Assembly: GCA_963575745.1 (NCBI GenBank)
Contig: CAUYUJ010021684.1
Span: 47,501-111,500, forward strand
Length of the DNA stretch: 64,000 nt
Direction of reading: 5' to 3'
From: Prorocentrum cordatum
Lineage: Eukaryota > Sar > Dinophyceae > Prorocentrales > Prorocentraceae
A program made the position numbers and the translations under genes. A model generated the notes under the pieces. It saw nothing but the letters and a program-made list of their open reading frames with translations, searched no databases and was not told the DNA's origin. This document shows, one piece after another, positions 41,517 through 49,859 of the stretch. Numbering within the stretch: position 1 is the stretch's first letter; each line of letters opens with the position of its first letter.

Positions 41517-42959
41517 ATGGAGAAGGGTCTCGACGGCAGGTCGCCCGCTCCCCTGCCGGTCTCGCGTGCCATCGCGGTGGATTTTGCGAGGCGGGACATG
41601 CTTGCCATGGGTCTCGCCGTGATGATCGGAGTCAGCTGCTACCTCAGGCCTTCAGAGCTCCTCAATCTTACCTCGGACAACCTGGTGGCCCCGGCATCGC
41701 CGGTGTCGCAGTACTGGAGCCTCCTTTTGCATCCTTCGGAGGGGGAAAAGGGGGGCAAGACCGGCGATGCGGACGACTCGCTGATCATCGACTCCGCCTA
41801 CATGCCGCCGTGGGTTCACGACTTCCTCCAGGCCTTGAAGGAAAAGGGCGGCCGGCGGTGGTCCTTCGATTATCTCACTTTCTTGGTGGAGTTCAAGACT
41901 GTCGCCAAGATGCTGATCATGTCGCACCTTGTACCGTGCCAGATGAGACACTTGGGGCCGTCGATAGATCGCCTCAAGCCAGATCGCAGCCAGGGGGAGT
42001 GTCAGAAACGCGGAAGGTGGAACAGCTGGAAGAGCCTCGTACGCTGCGAGAAGAGCGCCCGCCTCGGAAGCTTCTGGGACGAGCTCCCTGCCGAGATACA
42101 AGCACACATGCGCCTGTGCGAGGACCAGCGCGTCGAGTTCCTCCTGGTCGCCCAAGCTTGCTCCAAGGCCACCGCCCGTCCGCGGCTAGCCAAGGACGGC
42201 ACCTACATGGCCGACCTGTACTCTGGCTCAGGCAAGGTTGCTCGGGCGGTCACGCGGCTGGGGTTCTCAGCTAAAGCCTGGGACATCATCCACGGGCCCA
42301 ACCATGACATCACGGACCCGACTGTGCTTCGCCTACTGCTTTCGGACATCCGTGACGGCAAGATTTTCGCCGCCATGATCGCCCTCCCCTGCACCTCGCT
42401 GACTATCGCTCGAGACAGGACCTTTCAGATACGCTCACGCACTCAACCATGGAGGACTGACCTGACTGATGCTACCGATCGGGACCGAGCCTCACTCGAG
42501 ACTGGTAACAAGATAATTCGGGCCGTAATTCGCATTCTCAGACATCTCAATCGCTACAAAATTCCATGGACACTTGAGAATCCGTGAACTTCCCGCCTGT
42601 GGTTCATCCCAGGGATATTGGCTCTGTGCAGCCGGGCGCATGCTGAATGGCGACTTACAGATTTCTGTCAATGGGGTACGCCGTTGCGAAAAAGGACATG
42701 GCTGGTTTGTGGCAATATGTATCCTGAGGACAGTTGCTCACTGGACAGAGTCTGCACTGGAAAAGCTGGTATGTGCTCTCGCACTCTCCGCCGTCACATC
42801 GAGCTGAGTGGCCGCAATGACCAGAATGTTTTGTGGACCTCAATTGCCCAGCCTTGCCCCTCTCGCCTAGCCACCGCTCTGGCTAAGTCTCTCGCTGCTA
42901 ATAAGCACGCTTCCTGCTCGTACAACTCGGGCGGCCCCGCCCGTACCAAGGCCCAATGA
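41517..42959 (+). pseudogene. Tyrosine recombinase fused to cytosine-methyltransferase-like domain
   Basis: One frame from ATG 41517 to TGA 42957-42959, broken once by TGA 42585-42587. The YR half shows CYLRPSELLNL (first Arg), CQMRHLGPSIDRL and KRGRWNSW, then LVRCEKSARL. Related recombinases have the nucleophilic tyrosine where this one has cysteine (TGC 42045-42047). The second half resembles C5-methyltransferases: YMADLYSGSGKVARAV (motif I), IALPCTSLTIAR (Pro-Cys motif IV) and WTLENP (motif VI-like). After the stop it continues TSRLWFIPG, DFCQWGTPLRKRTW and a Cys-bearing tail, confirming one original protein. The stop fits CGA to TGA. Likely roles are integration of the element and methylation or protection of its DNA; both are inferred. 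Confidence 0.8.
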
Positions 42960-43043
42960 GGCCCATGCCAAATTGCTTTCGCTTTTCCCCTCCTCTCTTC
43001 CCCTCTTTCGCCCCTGTGAACCCTTTTCAATTCGGGATGTTTG

Positions 43044-43416
43044 GAATGCCTTGGACGTGTGACTCTAACGATCTCACGTCGTCCCAGCTGCGTGTTGTAA
43101 CCCTGTCAGATAGTAGCAGATCTTCTCCGCTGGAAAAATACGGTCTCAGTATGTTAGTGCGTGCACGGGAATGATGAGAAAGGTTTTTCGGGCGTCGTGT
43201 CCGGGCTTGGCCCCTCGCGCTGCTCATCGCAACCGCTCGGGCTCAAGCGTCAAAGGCACCCGCCCTTTCGAACTAATGTTCTCCCATCCCATACTCCCAT
43301 TATACTTTGCAGAATGCCTTGGACGTGTGACTCTAACGATCTCACGCCGTCCCAGCTGTGTGTTGTAACCCTGTCAGATAGTAGCAGATCTTCTCCGCTG
43401 GAAAAATACGGTCTCA
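43044..43416 (+). repeat. B1, A2 and B2 terminal repeats of the YR-methyltransferase element
   Basis: B1 43044-43148 and B2 43312-43416 both start GAATGCCTTGGACGTG and end TACGGTCTCA. A2 43152-43259 lies between them after a 3-base spacer GTA. B1-A2 is the joint expected of the circular intermediate, and B2 ends at the LINE junction. Confidence 0.92.
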
Positions 43417-45063
43417 TTCTTTCTTTTTTCTCGACGACGGCACCCTGGCGGGCGACTGGCAGGCGGTGGCGCGCCTGCTCCACCAGCTGGTGGGAGAGTT
43501 GGCGGCCGTGGGACTCCGCTTAAGCACGGGGCCCGGGAAATGCGAGGTGGCCCCCACTGGCGGCGACGACAGCGAAGTGAACCTGCAGGATTTCCCCCCG
43601 GGCTTCCGCCTGCGCACGGACGGCTGCTTCGAACTCCTGGGCGCGCCAGTCGGCAGCGACGCCTTCTGCTTCGATCACACGCGGCAGCGAGTCGGCAAGG
43701 CCACCGAGCTCCTCGAGGCACTCGGCGCCCTCGAGCACGCCCAGGTTCCGCTCCACCTGCTGCGGCAATGCGCCGGCTTCTGCAGACTCAGCTACTCGGC
43801 GCGGGTTGCCCCGCCCAACGTGCACGCGGAAGCGCTCGTCGCGCTTGACAGCGCAGTGCGCGCCAGCCTCTAGCAGCTGAGCAGCAGCTCCCCCGCGGAC
43901 GACTCCTGAGCGCAGGCGCAGCTCGCCCTCACGGCAGGCGGCCTGGCGCTGCGCTCAGCGGAGCGCCACGCGCCCGCCGCCTACCTGGCCTCCCGCGCGG
44001 CCTGCTCTGCGCTCTGCCAGCAGCTCTGGGCGGGCTACTCCAACGACGACACTGGCGCCGACGACGCCCTGGGCGCTGCCGCGGTGGCCTACAACGCCCG
44101 GCTACCACAGGCAGACAGGATTGCCTTCGACGCTAGCCAGCACGGTGACCAGCGGGGGCTCTCTGACAGGCTGGACAAGGCCGCCAACGCCGAACTCTGG
44201 GAGCGCGCTTGCCCCGCCACCAGGGCCCACCTCTCGCTGGTTAGCGCCCCCGGCGCCATCGGCTGGCTGCAGGCACGGCCCTGCGCTGAGGTCAGCACGG
44301 AGGTCCCGCACAGCTTGATGCAGATTGCTCTGCAGAGGCGCCTGCGGGCGCAGTTGGCGGACGCCGAGACCTTCTGCCCGGCCTGCGACGGCGTCCTCGA
44401 CGTCTACGGCGACGACCACGCGCTGGTCTGCCCTTGCCGAGGGGACCGGGTCAAGCGGCACAACGCCCTACGAGACCAGGCTTTCTTCGCCGCGCAGGCC
44501 GCGGGGTTCCCGGGCTCCGAGCTCGAGCGGCCCGGCCTGCTGCAGCCTCGCGCGAGGGGCGAGGGCCCGCTGGGGGCGGAGGAGAACGGCGGCGAGCTCG
44601 ACGACGGCGGCCGGCGCCCGGCGGATGTGTATATTCCCGTAACGGCGCCCCGGCCGCCCTTGACTTCGCGGTCACCTCAGGGCTGCGGGGCGACTTGCTC
44701 GCCGCCTCGGCTGCCGCGCCCGGCGCCGCGGCCGAGCGGCACGAGGAGCAAAAGCGCCTCTTCCTCGACACCGAGCGCAGCTGCGCCGCCGCCGGGATCA
44801 CCTTCATTCCCATGGTGGTCGAGGCGCACGGCAGCGGCTGGGGCAGGGAGGCGCGACGCGCCCGGGCCGTCCTGGCCAAGCGCGCGGCGGACGCCACGGG
44901 GGGCGACCCCTCGCAGGTGGCGGCGGAGCACGCCCAGCGACTCTCGCATCTCCTCCAGAAGGAGAGCGCGCGGGCCGTGCTCCGCAGGCTGCAGGCGCCG
45001 GCCGGGGCGCCCGCGGCCAGGCTGGCGGCGGCCACGGCGGCTAGCGCGGCCGACGCCGCCTGA
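43417..45063 (+). pseudogene. LINE reverse transcriptase C-terminal half with RLE-like endonuclease
   Basis: Resumes with RT motif C (FFFLDDGTLAGDW) at about 43421, followed by the thumb (LRLSTGPGKCEV, FELLGAPVGSD). In-frame stops occur at TAG 43871-43873 and TGA 43907-43909, the second where tryptophan is usual in this family. Coding continues with GGLALRSAERHA, then a CCHC knuckle (CPACDGVL, then DDHALVCPC) and RRPADVYIP. A one-base shift near 44636 leads to ALDFAVTSG and FIPMVVEAHGSGW. The zinc knuckle followed by an RPAD...DFxVT core is the arrangement of the restriction-like endonuclease of R2/CRE-type LINEs, which nicks target DNA. The copy is dead as sequenced. Confidence 0.75.
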
Positions 45064-45499
45064 ACCGCCGCCCTCCCCTGACCACGACCACCCCCTCCAC
45101 TGACCACGACCACCGCCCCCGACGCCCTGCCCCGACGACCCCCCCTGGCCTTGGCCACGACGACGGCCACCTCCGTCCGCCCCCTGCTTGCTCTGCGCTG
45201 CCTCTGCTGCTTCCCTCCCTCCTTCTGGTCAGCGTCTGTTCGGTGTGTTTTTCCTCTTGCCCCTCGTCTTCCTCATCCCCCCCCTCCTCCTCCTCCTCCT
45301 CCTCCTCCTCCCGGGGCTTGGCGCCGCCGCCGCCCGTCGGCCAGCCCCGCAACAGGGCGATGGCGGCCTCTGCCTCAGGCGAAGAAGCCCGACGGCAACC
45401 GTCGCCTTTGGGCGCGGAGCCCGCCAGGCCGCGCGGCCAGCATAGGGCCCTCCAGCGAGGCGACCACTTGGGGCGCCGCGCCAAGGAGCGTTCGCGCAC

Positions 45500-47007
45500 G
45501 GCCATCGCTCACGGCTTGAGAACGGTTGTAGATTTAGTGGCACTGCTGGGCGTGTTTCTCCCAGTGGCGCGCGTGCGCCCTTGGGAGGCTCTGTGACCCT
45601 TTGGAACTGCCTTGGGGCAGCCTTCGACCCTCTGGGAGGCATATACCGGACGCCATGCGGAGCCATGGGCCGTGGCTGAGAATGCTGTGCCATCTTTGGC
45701 GTCGTGGTCGGGGCCACCTCGCAGGGGTCGACCTTTTTCGAGTCAGGGTCGTCGATGCCCCCGTTGAAGACGACGGCTTTGGTTAAGTCAGCTTCTAAGC
45801 GCTGCTCCACTGCCCTCCTGCTCCTCTCCTCCTCCTCCTCATCCAGCGGCTGCCACTTGCGGGCCAGAGTCGCATGACTCTGAGGTGCAGCCTAGTACTT
45901 TACATGCCGCTTCTTGCCACTGAGCGCTAGTCCCCTCCCTCCCCCCCCCCCTCCGCTAATGCATGCCCGACGCGGGGGCGCGCCGTGCAACCGACTCGGA
46001 CGCTCCCCGCGCGCGCCGTGCTGCCGCTGCCGCCGACGGCCTGCCCACGACCGGCAGCCCCACCGAGGACGACAGACTCCAGCCCAGGCTCGGGACCAAA
46101 TCGCGAAGCTCAGGGCAGAGCCCAGCACAGCGGCCACCGCGATCACCACCAAGGCTATGGCAGCCCACTGCAACCTGGCCCAGTAGGCCCCGAGCATGTA
46201 GCGGCCCATGGAGTCCACCAGTCCCATGATAAAGGCGATGAAATGGTGGAGGAGGGCGCCCACAGCATAGCCCATCCTCTCGCCCAGCCACTTCAGCACC
46301 TTCTCGACTCCTGCGCTGAACATCTCTTTGGAGAGGAGCGGAAACCTCGGTTCCGCATCAGGAGAGGGGGCCCCCGGCTGCGGCGGCGCCTCGCCGACCC
46401 CTGTGGCGTTGGCATTGCCACCCGACCCCGGCGGGGGCGGGGGGGGGGGCTCTCTTCTGCAGCTCGTGCCTCCTTAGCCTGGCTCTCCTGCTTGACCTCG
46501 TCCTGTGTCGGAGCTGGCCTCCTGGGCGTCTCCGTCTCCTCCTTCGCCGAAGAGCCTCCAACTGGGGGCTCAGGCTTCGCCTCCGCTGGGAGGACGTCAG
46601 ACTAGTAGTAGCCGTAGTAGCGGTAGTACTCCTGGTCATTCCCGCTACTCTTGGCTGAGCGTTCGTCCGGGCCGGCCATGGCTGGTGGCGGGTCCGTGAC
46701 CAAGGGCTCGCTCGGGGCAGGGAGCGCTGCCGATGGACGTGGCCCGGATGGCGCCTCCACCGCTAGCAGCTCGTCGCTGTCCGTAGTGCTGCAGCTGGCT
46801 CCACGCATCTCGTCCGGAGAAGCCTGCTGCTCGCCTCCTTCGTCATCGGGTCCAGCGCGCTCATGACCTCCCTCCTCGGGGCCCGTCACTGTAGCCGACG
46901 CGTGGACCGTCGCGTACCAGGTGATACCGAAGGACACGTCAAGCCACGTGGCCAATGCGCCCATGGCCAAGGCCAATGTGCACTCTGGCCGATGGACAGG
47001 CCTCATC
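45500..47007 (-). pseudogene. 5' Gag-like region of the large YR element
   Basis: Minus-strand frames 47007-46602 (from ATG 47007), 46323-45892 and 45810 to about 45500. The first has a hydrophobic segment (ALATWLDVSFGITWYATV) and an acidic Ser/Pro-rich tail. The second has two hydrophobic segments (YAVGALLHHFIAFIMGLVD and IALVVIAVAAVLGSAL) typical of the membrane-like N-terminal part seen in dinoflagellate retroelement polyproteins. The third begins with ADLTKAVVFNGGIDDPDS. Frames are separated by shifts. It directly follows A1, so it is the 5' end of the element, cut off from its continuation at 34.39 kb by the LINE. Confidence 0.5.
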
Positions 47008-47152
47008 CTCGAGCGATCCCTCGAGGGCGCCCACGCGTCCGCTGCGGACCGCGGGGCTCCCCTCCGGAGCCCCCGTCCGCACTGGAGGGGGGACCTGGCC
47101 CAGCCACTATCCAGCACTCCTCGGAGTGCGCGTGCTATGGCCCCGCCCGCCC

Positions 47153-47266
47153 ACCCCAAAAATATCCGCGGTTCCGCAGGAGCCTTGAGCAAACGGCGGC
47201 GGAGGAGGACAGCAGGAGAGGAGGCTACGAGGCGGGAGGAAACCCACTGTTCTCACGAACGATCAC
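47153..47266 (-). repeat. A1 terminal repeat of the large YR element
   Basis: 114 bp from ACCCCAAAAATAT to GAACGATCAC on the plus strand. It matches A2 (19426-19539) at all but about three positions and marks the 5' end of the minus-strand element. Confidence 0.92.
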
Positions 47267-47267
47267 T

Positions 47268-48166
47268 CTCCACGCCGACGTCGCCGATGCATCGGCGATT
47301 CGGTGCGATCCCCCGCCCGACCCCATCTACAGTCAAAGCGCATAGTTAGGACGAGCAATTTTTCAAGGTTGCAGTTGCATCCTTCCCCTGCGGCCCATCC
47401 TTGGCCATTTTCGTTGGGCACGCCCCGTTCGACAAGTGTCGACATGGCCTTCCGAGGCGCTTGCATCCTCATCGTGCATCTTTATTGTACGCGGTGACTG
47501 TGCTCTGCCCCCCCCCTCCCCTCCCTCCTCCCGCCCCCGGCGGGTGGGGCAGGCGCTTCTCTTCGAACTCTCTTTCTTAGGGGGGCAGGGCAGGGACGGG
47601 GCGCGCGGGGTGGGGGGGTGGGGTCTCCGCCATGGGGCCCTGGACACTATGCCCGCCCAGTTCGGGGCTCAGGAGACGGAGGTCAGTGCAAACGGGGGTT
47701 CGGCCGGAGCGCCGGATCTTGCAGGATCTTGCAGGGCCAGGGTCGCATTGACCCGGGCTTGGGAGCAGGATCCTGCAGGATCTCGCAGGATCCTACAAAG
47801 CCTGACTAACCCGGGTCTGCACTGACCCAGCTCCGTGTCGGGGGCGGTAAAGAGGGGGGACGGATAGCATGGCGGGGGCCATGACATCGCCCCAGATGTC
47901 ATGGCGCCTCTTCTTGTTTCACTGCGTCCTTGGCCCCCCCTGGGCGGCGCACGTGCCACCGGCCATGATTTGCGCACCCCTCTCCCGGACGCCCCCCGCC
48001 GCGAGTCCCCGACCAGTGGGGCCGGGGGAGGCCAGGGGCGCGCGAGACGGGAGGAGGAGGTCCTCGCCCCTCCCTCTGCAGCCCTGCCCCCCCTATTTCC
48101 TTCCTCTTGCCGCGCCCTCCTCCCCGCTCGCCCTCGGCGCGTCCCCTCGCCCGAGGTCGGCCCCTC
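47268..48166. other. Right flank of the large transposon, no gene seen
   Basis: The first 70 bases continue the CGATGCATCG repeat split by the insertion, including the perfect palindrome CGCCGATGCATCGGCG at 47282-47297. Beyond about 47340 the sequence is G/C-skewed, with short GCAGGATC repeats at 47716-47800. No supported coding region. Confidence 0.6.
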
Positions 48167-48266
48167 NNNNNNNNNNNNNNNNNNNNNNNNNNNNNNNNNN
48201 NNNNNNNNNNNNNNNNNNNNNNNNNNNNNNNNNNNNNNNNNNNNNNNNNNNNNNNNNNNNNNNNNN
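48167..48266. other. Assembly gap (100 N)
   Basis: Exactly 100 N, the conventional scaffold gap of unknown size. The right edge falls inside an ATC microsatellite, which probably caused the break. Confidence 0.99.
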
Positions 48267-48276
48267 TCATCATCGC

Positions 48277-48314
<38 letters not shown>

Positions 48315-48499
48315 CCGCCGTCGTCATTATCATCAACATCAGCAGCATCAGCAGCATCAGCATCAGCATCATCAGCATCAGCATCATCATCATCAGCATC
48401 ATCATCATCAGCAGCATCAGCATCATAATCATCATCATCATCATCATCAGCATCATCATCATCATCGTCATCGTCATCGTCATCATCATCATCATCACC

Positions 48500-48531
<32 letters not shown>

Positions 48532-48532
48532 T

Positions 48533-48571
<39 letters not shown>

Positions 48572-48640
48572 TCCCTCCTCCTCCTCCTGCTTTTCCTCCT
48601 CCTCCTCCTCCTCCTCCCCCTCCTCCTCCAGGCTGCTATT
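48267..48640. repeat. ATC/CATCAG microsatellite followed by CCT run
   Basis: ATC units with GTC, AGC and CAC interruptions to about 48575, then CCT units to about 48630. Frames are poly-His, poly-Ser or poly-Asp and are not genes. Confidence 0.96.
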
Positions 48641-48875
48641 TGGGCTCCCACGCGCGCGGGGGCGCGCGAGGGGGGCTTCCATCGGGCCCCAGACGCCGGC
48701 GGCCCGCGGCGATTGCGGGCGCTGGTGCACCTCGGCGACGGCTGGCCGCTCGCCTCGACGGCGCTCGCCGTCGCCAGCCTGGCACAGGCGGCAGCGGCGA
48801 CGCCGCGCGGAGGCTCGCCAGGTCCTTCGCGTCGCGGAGGCCCGCAGGACGCTGGCAGGCCACCACGGCGAGGCC

Positions 48876-49852
48876 ATGGCGCAGGACGACGTGGCCCATG
48901 GAGCCCCTTGGCGCACAGCTCAGGGGCGTGGCGGCGGCGGCCCTGTGTGGGCATGCGCGGCCACGCGGGCGTGCGGGTTCGCCAGCAACTACGCGACCCG
49001 CGAGACCTGCTGGGCCTGCGGCCGCGACCGCCAGGGCAGGCCTACGGGAGCCAAGGGCGCCCGCCAGCCCACCAGGCCGCGCTCGGCGACCAAGCCTCGC
49101 TCGCTGGGCGCTGGCAGTGATCGCCATCTTCGCGGCGCTCCTCCTGGGGCCGACGGCGGGGGCACCGCGGAGTCCAACGCGGTGGTCAAGTGCCGTCGGG
49201 CCCTCAAGGCGCTGCGCAGCATCTATGACGAAAAGCACTCCCTCGTCGTGGCTGCCAAGGCCGAGCTCGGCCAGGCCGAAGCACAAGAGCGAGCTCACAT
49301 GGCGCCAGCCGACGTGCTCCGCTCAGCGCTGGACAGGCAGGCATCCCGTGAAGAGGAGCGAGCAAAGCTCCAGACGGAGGTCGACACGCTGGCAGCCCAG
49401 CTCAAATCGGCCACCGACAAGCTGGACCGCGTCAAGCAGCACCTCGTGGAGTCCAACGAGGAGGTGGCGCAGGCCCAGCTGGCCAATGCAGCACATACCG
49501 CACCACTGGGTGGCGATGCGGCATATTCGGTGGCGGCGCTCCAGCAGCTTCTCCAGTCAGCCCACAACTCCATCCAGCAGGGCCAGGATCGCAACATCGT
49601 GTGCGTGCCATCCTGGAGCAGCTGGTGGGACATGTGCGCACGCTGGGGGACGCAATGCCGAGGCCTTCTCAGCCAGGCCAGACGGCGATGGAGGTGGAAG
49701 CCTTTCGCACCGCGGGCGGGCAGCCCGCTGGCGTCGGCGCCCACGCAGCAGCCACAGCAGCCGCAGCGCATGCAGCACCAGGCGCAGCGCGTGCACCTGC
49801 AGCACCACCAGTCCCAGCAGCACCGACGCCATCAGGAGCAGCAGAGGAATAG
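48876..49852 (+). pseudogene. LINE ORF1: RanBP2-like zinc finger and coiled-coil protein
   Basis: ATG 48876 to TAG 49850-49852. Near the N-terminus VWACAATRACGFASNY followed by CWACGRD is a RanBP2-type zinc-finger pattern. A helical heptad-rich segment follows (EEERAKLQTEVDTLAAQL, SATDKLDRVKQHLVESNEE), typical of LINE ORF1 multimerisation. At about 49600 the frame must shift by one base to continue RAILEQLVGHVRTLGDAMP and an Ala/Pro-rich tail. The likely role is an RNA-binding chaperone for the element RNA. The stop is 8 bases before the ORF2 start. Confidence 0.65.
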
Positions 49853-49859
49853 TGGGAGT

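Larger units (their letters stand above)
36444..43416 (+). mobile_element. Ngaro/PAT-like YR retrotransposon with methyltransferase, nearly complete
   Basis: 6,973 bp with layout A1 (36444-36551), ORFs, B1 (43044-43148), 3-bp spacer, A2 (43152-43259), 52-bp spacer, B2 (43312-43416). A1 and A2 match at about 106 of 108 positions and B1 and B2 at about 103 of 105, so the insertion is recent. It encodes Gag, RT-RNase H and YR-methyltransferase in that order on the plus strand. It sits between codons of a LINE RT; removing exactly this interval restores the LINE frame, and no target duplication is present, as expected for YR integration. Confidence 0.93.
34400..45311 (+). mobile_element. RLE-type LINE inserted in the large YR element
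   Basis: A non-LTR retrotransposon running plus-strand against its host element. It has N-terminal Cys motifs, an RT split by the YR element at 36444-43416, a C-terminal CCHC zinc knuckle and a restriction-like endonuclease-type domain ending at 45063. A CCT run (45283-45311) probably marks its 3' end, since LINEs often end in simple repeats. The 5' end is placed near 34.4 kb, where minus-strand coding of the host element stops. No target duplication was found, so both ends are approximate. Confidence 0.7.
19064..47267 (-). mobile_element. Very large YR retrotransposon with split direct repeats (contains nested LINE and second YR element)
   Basis: In minus-strand order the element reads A1 (47266-47153), coding regions, B1 (19773-19540), A2 (19539-19426), B2 (19300-19064). 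This A1-ORFs-B1-A2-B2 layout is diagnostic of Ngaro/PAT-type tyrosine-recombinase retrotransposons. A1 and A2 match at about 111 of 114 positions. Its ORFs encode Gag-like proteins, a methyltransferase-like domain, RT-RNase H and a C-terminal YR. The flanks 19000-19063 and 47268-47300 join into one copy of the CGATGCATCG repeat, with no target duplication, matching YR integration. Subtracting the LINE insertion (about 34.4-45.3 kb) leaves about 17 kb, very long for this class. The coding regions carry stops and frameshifts, so it is probably inactive. Confidence 0.85.

Noticed and set aside
43027-43523. Short frames in the B1-A2-B2 repeats, repeated at 36450-36552
   Set aside because: They recur only because the terminal repeats recur; no coding potential is indicated.
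48107-49120. Frames spanning the N gap
   Set aside because: They run through 100 unknown bases and an ATC microsatellite; continuity cannot be claimed.
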